NCBI RefSeq assembly: GCF_019904295.1
Contig: NZ_CP065359.1
Span: forward strand, 3,284,001-3,348,000
Length of the DNA: 64,000 nt
Direction of reading: 5' to 3'
DNA from: Ruegeria sp. SCSIO 43209
GTDB taxonomy: Bacteria; Pseudomonadota; Alphaproteobacteria; Rhodobacterales; Rhodobacteraceae
Shown here: positions 9,877-18,700 of the stretch, piece by piece
How positions within the stretch are numbered: position 1 is the stretch's first letter
Layout of the letters: each line of letters opens with the position of its first letter
Translations under genes and position numbers: made by a program
Notes under the pieces: model-generated
What the model saw: only the letters and a program-made list of their open reading frames with translations
Told to the model about the DNA's origin: nothing
Database searches by the model: none

Positions 9877-10706
9877 CGGAGCATCGCGTTCCTCTGGCCG
9901 GCGTGATTGGGCAACCCATTGCACATTCCCGCTCGCCAAAACTGCACGGGCATTGGCTGAAAACCTATGGATTGGTGGGGCACTACATCCCAATGGATGT
10001 CGCCCCGGCCGATCTGGAAACCGTTCTGCGGACACTACCCAAGGCTGGGTTTGTTGGGGCCAACGTGACCGTACCGCATAAAGAGGCTGCTTTGCGGTTG
10101 GCGGATCATGTCTCGGACCGTGCCTCAGTCATCGGGGCGGCAAATACGCTTGTATTCCGCGAGGATGGTTCAATTCACGCGGATAATACGGATGGCTACG
10201 GGTTCATGGCTAATCTTCGCAGCGGTGCGCCCGATTGGAACCCGCAGGATGGGCCTGCGGTTGTATTTGGTGCGGGCGGTGCTGCGCGGGCGGTGCTTCA
10301 AGCGCTGGCAGAAGCCGGAGTGCCTGAAATCCTGTTGACCAACCGCACCCGCACCCGTGCGGATCATTTGAAGGAAGAGTTCGGCCAACGGATTACGGTC
10401 GTTGACTGGGTGCAGGCAGGAAATGTGATCGAAGACGCAGAACTAGTCGTGAACACCACGTCTTTGGGTATGCAAGGGCAGCCAGAGTTACGCGTTCCAC
10501 TGGATGGATTGCAACCCGGCGCTGTTGTCACCGATCTGGTATACGCGCCGCTTCAAACGCATCTGTTAAAACAGGCGGAAGAGGTTGGATGTACAACGGT
10601 CGACGGGCTGGGAATGTTGCTGCATCAAGCTGTTCCCGGGTTTGAACGCTGGTTCGGTGTTCGCCCCGAAGTGGACGCTGAAACCCGCGCGGCGGCCTTG
10701 GCATGA
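9873..10706 (+). CDS. aroE: Shikimate dehydrogenase AroE
   Basis: AroE reduces 3-dehydroshikimate to shikimate with NADPH in aromatic amino acid synthesis. The 277 residues show the substrate-binding GQPIAHSRSPKLHGHWL near the start. NVTVPHKEAA follows with the catalytic lysine, then AANTLVF and DNTDGYG, the nucleotide-binding GAGGAARAV, and the C-terminal DGLGMLLHQA. It overlaps both maf (ATGA) and coaE (ATGA), so maf-aroE-coaE-dnaQ is one tightly packed operon. Confidence 0.96.
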   Translation: MTEHRVPLAGVIGQPIAHSRSPKLHGHWLKTYGLVGHYIPMDVAPADLETVLRTLPKAGFVGANVTVPHKEAALRLADHVSDRASVIGAANTLVFREDGSIHADNTDGYGFMANLRSGAPDWNPQDGPAVVFGAGGAARAVLQALAEAGVPEILLTNRTRTRADHLKEEFGQRITVVDWVQAGNVIEDAELVVNTTSLGMQGQPELRVPLDGLQPGAVVTDLVYAPLQTHLLKQAEEVGCTTVDGLGMLLHQAVPGFERWFGVRPEVDAETRAAALA

Positions 10707-11296
10707 ATTTTGCGCTGGGGCTCACCGGATCAATCGGGATGGGCAAGAGCACGACCGCTCAGATGTTTGCAGATGAAGGCTGTGCGCTTTGGGATGCGGA
10801 TGCTGCGGTGCATCGGCTCTATGCAAAGGGCGGCGCTGCGGTTGAGCCCATGCGGATTACGTTTCCCACCGCCATTGCCGAGGATGCGGTCAGCCGGGAT
10901 GCATTGAAGCAAATCATTGCGGATAATCCTGACGCGCTAAAAACAATAGAAAAAATCGTACACCCTCTGGTAGCGGCGGATCGCGCCTCATTTCGTTCTT
11001 CGTCGTCCGCCGATATCTTGGTATTCGACATTCCGCTGTTGTTTGAAACCGGTGGTGATGCGGCGATGGATGCTGTTGCTTGTGTTTCAATCTCTGCTGA
11101 AGAACAAAAAAGACGGGTCATGGCGCGCGGCACGATGAATGAGGCGCAGTTTGAGCAGATTCGCTCCAAGCAAATGCCAAACGAAGAGAAATGCGCGCGG
11201 TCGGATTTCGTGATTGTCACGGATACTCTGGACCATGCTCGCGCGCAGGTGCAGGATATCGTCAGGCAGATACGGGCAGGGTTGGCAGATGCGTGA
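10703..11296 (+). CDS. coaE: Dephospho-CoA kinase CoaE
   Basis: CoaE performs the last step of coenzyme A synthesis, phosphorylating dephospho-CoA. The P-loop LTGSIGMGKST is at residues 8-18, WDADAAVHRLY contains the conserved catalytic aspartate region, and HPLVAADR and FDIPLLFETGGD are family motifs. The length of 197 residues is normal. It overlaps aroE upstream and the dnaQ start (11289) downstream. Confidence 0.95.
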   Translation: MNFALGLTGSIGMGKSTTAQMFADEGCALWDADAAVHRLYAKGGAAVEPMRITFPTAIAEDAVSRDALKQIIADNPDALKTIEKIVHPLVAADRASFRSSSSADILVFDIPLLFETGGDAAMDAVACVSISAEEQKRRVMARGTMNEAQFEQIRSKQMPNEEKCARSDFVIVTDTLDHARAQVQDIVRQIRAGLADA

Positions 11297-12011
11297 GATT
11301 GTACTCGATACCGAGACCACAGGGTTTGATCCCGAAAGCGGCGACCGGATCGTCGAGATCGGCGCGGTTGAGCTGTGGAACCACGTTGCCACAGGAGAAA
11401 CTTATCACGTCTACATCAACCCCGAGCGTTCTATGCCGGAAGAGGCATTTGGTGTGCATGGCATCGGCCCCGACCTGCTGGAAAACCCGCGCCCGCCGGA
11501 AAAGGGCGAAGTGACGCTGAAGGACAAACCTGTCTTTGCCAAGGTTGGGCAAGGGTTTCGTGAATTCGTGGGTGACGCCAAGCTGGTGATCCACAACGCC
11601 TCGTTCGACATGAAGTTTCTGAACGCCGAACTGGGCTGGATGGGGGTGTCGCTGATCCCGATGGATCAGGCAATCGACACGCTGGCCATTGCGCGTAAGC
11701 GGTTTCCTGGATCACCCGCTTCGTTGGATGCGTTGTGCCGCCGGTTTGGCATCGATAACTCAAACAGGGTGCTGCACGGCGCGCTGCTTGACTCGGAAAT
11801 TCTGGCCGAAGTGTATCTGGAGCTGATCGGAGGCCGTCAGCCCGACTTTGGATTGTCAACGTCGGCAAGCGCAGCGTCTGGCGGTGGTGAGGAATGGCGC
11901 CCGACAGCGCGACCCGATGCCCTGCCATCCCGGATCACCGAGGATGAGCGCGCAGCACATCAGAAATTTGTTGAAAAGCTGGGCGAGAACGCCCTGTGGA
12001 CCCGCGCCTGA
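11289..12011 (+). CDS. dnaQ: DNA polymerase III epsilon subunit (proofreading exonuclease)
   Basis: DnaQ is the 3'-5' exonuclease that proofreads for DNA polymerase III. The 240-residue product starts MREIVLDTETTGFDP (ExoI motif with D and E). It continues with HNASFDMKFLNAEL (ExoII) and HGALLDSEILAEVYLEL (ExoIII, DEDDh type). I chose the ATG at 11289, since the family begins directly at this strand; longer in-frame starts would extend deep into coaE. It ends 25 bases before the oppositely oriented secB. Confidence 0.95.
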   Translation: MREIVLDTETTGFDPESGDRIVEIGAVELWNHVATGETYHVYINPERSMPEEAFGVHGIGPDLLENPRPPEKGEVTLKDKPVFAKVGQGFREFVGDAKLVIHNASFDMKFLNAELGWMGVSLIPMDQAIDTLAIARKRFPGSPASLDALCRRFGIDNSNRVLHGALLDSEILAEVYLELIGGRQPDFGLSTSASAASGGGEEWRPTARPDALPSRITEDERAAHQKFVEKLGENALWTRA

Positions 12012-12036
12012 CCCGAACCAGACGCGGACCAAAACC

Positions 12037-12540
12037 TTAGGCGTCGGTTTTTTGCTCTTGTGCGGCCGCCTGACGGCGCGCCAGTTCGTTGCGATAGAGC
12101 GCCACGAAATCAATGTTATCCAGGTTGACCGGCGGGTAGCCACCGTCGCGTGTGATATCGCTGACGATGCGGCGCAGGAACGGGAACAGCATGCGCGGGC
12201 ATTCGATCATCAGGAACGGATGCATTTGATCTTCGGGCACACCTTCCACGTGGAACAGGCCGCAATAGTCGATTTCGCACAGGAACAGGACGTCTTCTAG
12301 GCCCTTGGCCTTGGATGTCAGTTTTAGCTTGATCGAGACTTCATACTGGTGCTCGGTCGTGCGTTTCTTTGCGTCCAGATTGACCTGAACTGAAATCTCG
12401 GGCTGTACGTCGCCTGAGACGCCTTTTTGCGCCATGACGTTTTCAAAGGACATGTCGCGAATGAACTGTCCCAGAACGCGCATCTGGATCTGAGGGGCTG
12501 CCTGTGCGGCGGTGTTTTCTGCAGGGCTTTCGTCAGCCAT
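12037..12540 (-). CDS. secB: Protein-export chaperone SecB
   Basis: SecB is the cytosolic tetrameric chaperone that keeps preproteins unfolded and passes them to SecA. The 167-residue product has the family core QMRVLGQFIRDMSFENV, the EVSIKLKLTSKAKG strand, and the C-terminal FPFLRRIVSDITRDGGYPPV. The ATG at 12540 (MADESPAEN) is the natural start; an upstream in-frame ATG adds only 13 unrelated residues. It lies 54 bases downstream of fxsA on the same strand. Confidence 0.95.
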   Translation of the reverse strand: MADESPAENTAAQAAPQIQMRVLGQFIRDMSFENVMAQKGVSGDVQPEISVQVNLDAKKRTTEHQYEVSIKLKLTSKAKGLEDVLFLCEIDYCGLFHVEGVPEDQMHPFLMIECPRMLFPFLRRIVSDITRDGGYPPVNLDNIDFVALYRNELARRQAAAQEQKTDA

Positions 12541-12594
12541 GAAACTTCTCCGGAATTGAAATTCGGCACTGCTTAGCAATTTGGGCCGGATAGC

Positions 12595-13095
12595 TCAATG
12601 CTGGTGCGGGCCTTCCACCCACTTCGACGGCTTTCCGGAGTTCTGGCGAGGGCGAACCTCGGTGAATTCGCCATCTATCACATCGTCCTGATCAAACGGG
12701 TTTGGCCCCGACCTGAATTGTGCGCCGGTGCCCATTTGAAAATGTGTGATGGTCGCCTTGGACTTGAGATAGCGGAACACTGCGACCCGGATGCCGGGAA
12801 CAAGCAGCGCAAAACCAATGGCATCGGTGAAAAACCCTGGTGTCAGCAGCAAAACACCAGACAGCAAGATCATCGCCCCATGGGCCAGCGGTTCGGTTGG
12901 GTCGTCCAATTCGGCAAAGGATCGCTGCAAATTCGCCAGCGCCATGCGACCTTGTGTCCGCACCAGAACCGTGCCCAGAACGGCGGTCAGAACCACGATT
13001 GCAAGCGTCGGCCAAAGCCCGATCAGACCGCCAACCTGGATAAACAGGGCGATCTCGATGATCGGAACCAATAAAAAAGCCAAGAACAAGTACAT
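12595..13095 (-). CDS. fxsA: FxsA family membrane protein
   Basis: FxsA is a small cytoplasmic membrane protein, known in E. coli for suppressing phage T7 exclusion by the F plasmid; its cellular role is unclear. The 166 residues begin with the family helix MYLFLAFLLVPIIEIALFIQV, followed by a second hydrophobic segment. The conserved GTVLVRTQG and LLLTPGFFTDAIGFALLVPG stretches follow, then a soluble acidic tail. Upstream, 108 bases separate it from the divergent Tim44-like gene, so promoters for both probably lie there. Confidence 0.88.
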   Translation of the reverse strand: MYLFLAFLLVPIIEIALFIQVGGLIGLWPTLAIVVLTAVLGTVLVRTQGRMALANLQRSFAELDDPTEPLAHGAMILLSGVLLLTPGFFTDAIGFALLVPGIRVAVFRYLKSKATITHFQMGTGAQFRSGPNPFDQDDVIDGEFTEVRPRQNSGKPSKWVEGPHQH

Positions 13096-13203
13096 TTGCG
13101 GTATCCTTTAGCATGGTCCGGGCTGTGGACTTGGCCCCGACTGTCACCTACATAGTGGCAGAGGGCAGCGTATACAAAGCCCGGGTTCTGAAAAGAGGAC
13201 GAA

Positions 13204-13863
13204 ATGAACTCACCCCTGATCCAGCTTCTGGTGCTGGCCGGAATTGCCATTTTCCTGATCCTGCGCTTGAAAAGCGTGTTGGGTACACGCGAAGGTTTTG
13301 AGAAACCGCCCCTTCAGCAACAGCCTGATACCAATGGCGCGCGCCGTGATTTCGAAGTGATTGAAGGCGGGCCAGATCACGACATCACCGACCATGTGGC
13401 CGAAGACAGTGAACAGGCGCAAACATTGGCCGCAATGAAGCGGGTCGAACCCAGTTTTTCTGTCAGCGAATTTGTTCAGGGCGCGCGCGGCGCCTATGAG
13501 ATGATCGTGATGGGCTTTGAAAAGGGCAATCTGGACGAAATCCAGCCGTTCCTGTCCGAAGAAGTATTCGACAGTTTTGTATCGGTTGTTGCGGATCGTG
13601 AAGACAAAGGTCTGACCATCGAAGCCGAATTCATCGGGGTGCGTGAAACCACTCTGGTCGATGCGACCTTCGATAAGGATACCAATCAGGCCGAGATCAC
13701 CATGCGCTTTATCGGTGAGCTGACGTCGGTCGTGCGCGATCGCGGCGGGGATATTGTCGAAGGCAACCCGAACACCGTCAAACGCCAAAAGGACAGCTGG
13801 ACCTTTGCCCGTGTCATGGGCGCGGACGATCCGAACTGGCTGCTTGTTGCCACGGACGCATGA
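13204..13863 (+). CDS. Tim44-domain membrane-anchored protein
   Basis: A 219-residue protein with an N-terminal membrane helix (residues 5-23) and a Tim44/mL45-type domain in the second half (EFVQGARGAYEMIVMGFEKGNLDEIQ onward, interrupted here), ending in the typical VKRQKDSWTFARVMGADDPNWLLVAT. Bacterial Tim44-like proteins are inner-membrane tethered and poorly characterized; the domain in mitochondria anchors import machinery. AAGAGGACGA upstream gives a ribosome site. The stop overlaps the mltA start (ATGA). Confidence 0.85.
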   Translation: MNSPLIQLLVLAGIAIFLILRLKSVLGTREGFEKPPLQQQPDTNGARRDFEVIEGGPDHDITDHVAEDSEQAQTLAAMKRVEPSFSVSEFVQGARGAYEMIVMGFEKGNLDEIQPFLSEEVFDSFVSVVADREDKGLTIEAEFIGVRETTLVDATFDKDTNQAEITMRFIGELTSVVRDRGGDIVEGNPNTVKRQKDSWTFARVMGADDPNWLLVATDA

Positions 13864-14900
13864 TTGCAGCGCTCCGGTCGCTATTTCTGGGGGTCGTCAT
13901 GACCACTGCCAGCGCCGCCGGAGCCGAGGCGACGCGATCCATCCTGTCATTCGATGACCTCGATGGCTGGGCCGCCGACGATCACGGGGCGGCCCTTTCG
14001 GTTTTTCTGAACACCTGTGGTGATCTGGACGATCCTGATTGGCAGGCGCTGTGTGGCGTGGCTCAGAGTTATGAACCTGGCGCGGCGCGGGCTTTTTTCG
14101 AGCTGTTCTTTCGCCCTGTTCTGGTCGAAGACGGCGATGATGCCCTGTTCACCGGATATTTTGAACCTGAACTGGATGGGTCGAAAACCCCAACTGATAA
14201 ATACCGCTATCCACTCTACCGGATGCCGCCCGAGGCGCGAGAGGCGGGCAAGTGGCTCAGTCGCCGTGACCTGCTGACCGGTGACGCCCTGACAGGTCGG
14301 GGCCTTGAGATAGCGTGGGTCGATGACCCTGTTGAGTTGTTCTTTCTGCAAATTCAAGGCTCGGGCCGGATACGTCTGCCCGATGGCGGTGCATTGCGGG
14401 TTGGATATGGCGGTGCGAATGGGCATCCCTATCGCTCGATCGGCGCGGAACTGGTCCGACGGGGTGCGCTGGGCGCGCACCAGGTCAGCGCGCAGATGAT
14501 CCGGACCTGGGTACGCAAAAACCCTGAAGCCGGGGCTGAGCTGTTACTACACAACCCTTCTTATGTTTTCTTCCGAGAGGTGACGCGTGTTGCGCCCGAG
14601 TTCGGACCGTTAGGCGCCATGAACCGCTCAGTGACCACGATGCGCAGTATCGCGGCAGATCCGGCTTATACACCTTTGGGCGCGCCAGTTTGGGTAGAAA
14701 AGGATGGCAAAAACCCGCTGCGCCGATTGATGATCGCACAAGACACCGGATCGGCGATCAAGGGTGCGCAACGTGCCGACATTTTCTTTGGCACAGGGGA
14801 TGATGCCGGGCAGGCCGCCGGTCGCTTGAAGGATCCCGGCCGTATGGTTGTGCTGTTGCCGATCCAGAGGGCCTACGCCCTGTTACCGGATGAGTTCTGA
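13860..14900 (+). CDS. mltA: Membrane-bound lytic murein transglycosylase A
   Basis: MltA cleaves the beta-1,4 glycan of peptidoglycan to form 1,6-anhydromuropeptides. The 346-residue product has a signal peptide (residues 1-24). The MltA domain contains LFTGYFEPEL, FFLQIQGSGRIRLPDGG and RVGYGGANGHPYRSIG. The C-terminal 3D domain has DTGSAIKGAQRADIFFGTGDDAG with the catalytic aspartate. I see no clear lipobox cysteine, so it may be periplasmic rather than a lipoprotein. It overlaps both neighbours, forming an operon with the Tim44-like and Smr genes. Confidence 0.93.
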   Translation: MIAALRSLFLGVVMTTASAAGAEATRSILSFDDLDGWAADDHGAALSVFLNTCGDLDDPDWQALCGVAQSYEPGAARAFFELFFRPVLVEDGDDALFTGYFEPELDGSKTPTDKYRYPLYRMPPEAREAGKWLSRRDLLTGDALTGRGLEIAWVDDPVELFFLQIQGSGRIRLPDGGALRVGYGGANGHPYRSIGAELVRRGALGAHQVSAQMIRTWVRKNPEAGAELLLHNPSYVFFREVTRVAPEFGPLGAMNRSVTTMRSIAADPAYTPLGAPVWVEKDGKNPLRRLMIAQDTGSAIKGAQRADIFFGTGDDAGQAAGRLKDPGRMVVLLPIQRAYALLPDEF

Positions 14901-15487
14901 TGACCCGGCGCAAACTAACTGCGGATGAGATCGATTTGTGGCGCAAGGTCGCCAAACAGGCTGAGCGTTTGCACCCCGAACTGCCTCAGACTGTGCACCC
15001 CACTACCTTGCCCAAGCCCAAACCGACCAAAACGCCCAAGGCGCGGATAGAAGCCTTTGAACTGGGTCAGACTGCGCCAACCAAACCGTCACGGAATAAC
15101 CTGAAGCCATCGATCACCGAAGGTTTACGGACAAATCCGGTGCAGATGGACACCAAGTCTTTTGGTCGCATGAAACGCGGCAAGCTCAAGCCCGAAGGCA
15201 AGCTGGACCTGCACGGGATGCGCATGAGCGCAGCCCATCCCGCATTGGTTCGGTTCGTCCTGACCGCACAGGCACAGGGCAAACGGCTGGTGCTTGTCAT
15301 AACCGGCAAGGGCAAGGACCGGGACGAACCGGGACCCATTCCAACGCCGCGTGGGGTCTTGCGCAATCAGGTGCCCCACTGGTTATCTATTCCACCACTT
15401 GCACAAGCAGTGCTGCAGGTAACACCCGCACATATCAGCCATGGCGGTGATGGCGCCTATTACGTCTACCTCAGGCGCGTCCGTTAG
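14900..15487 (+). CDS. Smr-domain protein
   Basis: A 195-residue protein whose C-terminal half is an Smr domain: LDLHGMRMSAAHPALVRFV (the LDLHG motif), VLVITGKGK and the LRNQVPHWL segment. Smr domains are related to the MutS2 C-terminus and can nick DNA or RNA. The N-terminal 100 residues are basic and proline-rich, without a recognizable domain. Start and mltA stop overlap by one base (TGATG). It is the last gene before the Tc locus. Confidence 0.88.
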   Translation: MTRRKLTADEIDLWRKVAKQAERLHPELPQTVHPTTLPKPKPTKTPKARIEAFELGQTAPTKPSRNNLKPSITEGLRTNPVQMDTKSFGRMKRGKLKPEGKLDLHGMRMSAAHPALVRFVLTAQAQGKRLVLVITGKGKDRDEPGPIPTPRGVLRNQVPHWLSIPPLAQAVLQVTPAHISHGGDGAYYVYLRRVR

Positions 15488-15786
15488 TCGGATCGCTGAT
15501 TCTAGCTGGCCCACATGAACCGGATTCGCACGCGTACCCTGCCCTTACCCCTACTGGTTTATTGTTTCTGCAGGTCCCGCAACCCCGGTGATAAACTGCC
15601 GGCGCAATGAAACTTCGTAGCCTTGTCCAAGGCTTGCGAGCTTGTGCTTAACAACACAACCAGAACGGTATGGCAGACAATCGCCGATCCCATCTGATTG
15701 CATTGACCCAGCGGTTTCCGATTGCTTACCCTACGTAAAGCACCCCTGTGGCGCTGATATTTTTATGACGAATTTATGGTGGCCGA
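15488..15786. other. Intergenic region upstream of the Tc toxin genes
   Basis: About 300 bases with no credible gene. A weak sigma70-like pair, TTGACC (15702-15707) and TACCCT (15726-15731) with 18-base spacing, is the best promoter candidate for the Tc operon, at low confidence. No strong ribosome binding site is seen before the ATG at 15787. Confidence 0.25.
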
Positions 15787-18700
15787 ATGTTAGGCTCCAC
15801 TGCCATTTCCCGACCTCAAAGGTCGGAAGCATCCGCCATTTCAGGTGACAATGGCGCCAACAAAGATGTGCTGTCGCTTAATCTGCCGAAAGGCGGTGGC
15901 GCGATTTCTGGTATTGGTGAAAAGATTACCTCGAACCCGGTGACCGGGTCTGCGTCCTTGACGATTCCGGTTCCTGTCAGCCCTGGGCGTGGTGGTTTCA
16001 CACCAGAGTTGCAACTGAGCTATGAGGCTGGCACCAGCAGCGGCATATTCGGCTTTGGATGGTCACTTTCGCTGCCCGAGATCACACGCAAAACGGAAAA
16101 AGGCCTGCCCCAATACGACGATGCCGCCGGATCGGATGTCTTCCTGATTTCGGGGTCTGAAGATCTGGTGCCGCTGCTCGATTCTCAGGGGGCACAATGG
16201 GAGGATCGCGGGCGGTTTCCAGGTGTGACCATCCACAGGTTCCGCCCACGGATCGAAAGCACTTTTGCCCGCATTGAGCGTTGGACAGACGAGGCGACGG
16301 GTATTGCGCATTGGCGTGTCACGTCGCGCGAAAACGTCACTTCGATCTATGGCGCGTCAGGCCTATCAAGGGTGGCAGACCCGAACGACCCCGCCCGTGT
16401 ATTTCGCTGGTTGTTGTCCGAGACCTTTGACGACAAAGGCAACGCCATCCGATACGAGCATGTCGCCGAAGACGCAGTTGGAATCGATCAGGCGCAGGCG
16501 CACGAAGCCAATCGGTCCCGCACAACCGAGCGGTACCTGAAACGCATCCGCTACGGCAATCGAGTCTCTCGTTTGGTTGATCCGGATGTGAATGCAGGTG
16601 GATGGCTGTTCACGGTCGTATTCGATTATGGCGAAGACCACCTGTTGCCAATCGCACCTGATCCCAACGTGGCGACGGATGCACAGCATGAGCTTGTCCA
16701 TGCATCCGCTGATCCCGGCCGAAATTGGCAAGTGCGCCCGGACCCCACATCAAGCTACCGCGCGGGCTTTGAGGTTCGGCGCTATCGCCGCTGCCATCGA
16801 ATTCTGACCTTTCATGATATCCCCGACTTGCCGACGGGCGAACCGGGCTATCGCGGTCTCGTGAAGGCAACTGAGTTTTCCTATGACGATTTCACGCCTC
16901 CCGGTGCTGACACTGATGACGAGCGTCAGCACCCCGGCAGTACGCGCTATGGCTCATTCCTCATGGCGGTCGCGCAGTCGGGCTTCGCTCTGGACGATAC
17001 TGTTGCACCGCGCGATGTGAACGGAGCCACGTTCCTTGCCTATCGGCGTCAGGCGATTCCGCCCGTGGAATTCACATATAGCCGGGCCGAGGTGAACGAT
17101 ATTGTGCACCGCCTTGACCGCGGGCAGACCGAAGGTGCTCCGGCCGGACTTACCGATCCGGCAAACTGGGTTGATTTGGACGGTGACGGTGTTGGTGGAA
17201 TTCTGACCTCGACCCCGGGTGCCTGGCATTACACTCGCAACCTTGGGCCAATGAACGGCACGGCGCGCTTTGCGGCCCCCGTGCTGGTTGCCGAGCGGCC
17301 TGTATTTGCTGAGTCAGGCCAATGGATGGACCTTGCTGGGGATGGTCGCCCGGATCTGGTGGTAATGGACCGGACAACCCCGGGGTTCCATGAGCGCGAC
17401 GCGCAATCAGGTTGGTCCGACTTCCGCGCGTTTGAATATTGGCCACATGTAGATGCGTCCAATGACAGCATGAAGATGGTTGACCTGACAGGCGATGGCC
17501 TTGCAGACATTCTTCTGACCGAGGACACCGCTTTTGTCTGGCACCCCTCTGAAGGCGAGGCCGGGTTTGGCCCCGCGCGCAGGCAAGCGCAGCCATGGAA
17601 CGACACTGACGGACCCCGACTTGTGTTTTCCGATCCTGAGGCTGCAATTTTTCTGGCGGATATGTCCGGCGACGGATTGTCTGATCTGGTTCGTATCCGC
17701 TGTGGTGAAGTCGCCTATTGGCCCAATTGCGGATATGGGCGTTTCGGCACCAAAGTGGCGATGGACGACGCGCCACAATTTGATCGCCCCGAAATGTTCG
17801 ACCGCAGCCGCCTGCGCCTGACGGATATCGACGGCTCGGGCACCACCGACATTGTCTATCTGGGTGCAGAAGGTATCGACCTCTATTTCAACATGTCTGG
17901 CAACCGGCTTGCACCGCGCCGACGCCTAGGGAATGTGCCGCCGCTTGATACCGAAACTTCGGTCGATCTGCTCGATCTATTTGGAACGGGCACCGCCTGT
18001 CTTGTGTGGTCCTCTACTTTGTCCCGCGACGCAGGTCAGCCTCTGCGTTACGTCGATCTGATGGGCGGACAAAAACCGCACCTCATGACCCGATATGTCA
18101 ACAATTTCGGTGGCGAGACCGAATTGCGCTATGCCTCGTCGTCGCGGTTTTACCTGCAGGACCTTTATGAAGGCCGCCCTTGGGCCACGCGCCTGCCGTT
18201 CCCGGTGCAGGTGGTTGATCGCATCGTCACACATGATCGTGTGGCGCAAACCCGGTTCGTATCTCGCTTTGCCTTTCACCATGGTCATTTCGACGGGGTC
18301 GAGCGCGAGTTTCGCGGGTTCGGCATGGTCGAACAATGGGACACCGAGGAATTTGCGACGCTCTCGTCAGATGCGCTGGGGCCACTGGCATCAAACGAAG
18401 ACCCGGCATCTCATGTTCCGCCCGTACTGACCAGAACATGGTTTCATACCGGCGTGTATCTCGACCAAGGTAGTCTGCCCGATGTCTTGGCTGGTCTTCT
18501 TGATGGGCAGGATCGTGGGGAATACTGGCGCGCACCCGCTTGGCGTGACGACGATGTTGAAGCGCGACGGCGGCTTTTGCCCGACACGGTGTTGCCACCC
18601 GGATTGACAACCGAAGAAACACGCGAGGCTGCGCGCGCGCTTCGCGGCACGGTGCTTCGGCGTGAAACCTATGCGCTCGATGGCAGGGCGAAGCCCGGCT

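Noticed and set aside
12575..12600. tRNA-like GGCCGGATAGCTCAATGC between secB and fxsA
   Set aside because: The 5' arm resembles a tRNA D-arm start, but it runs into the end of fxsA and there is no anticodon arm, T-arm or acceptor partner within 80 bases.
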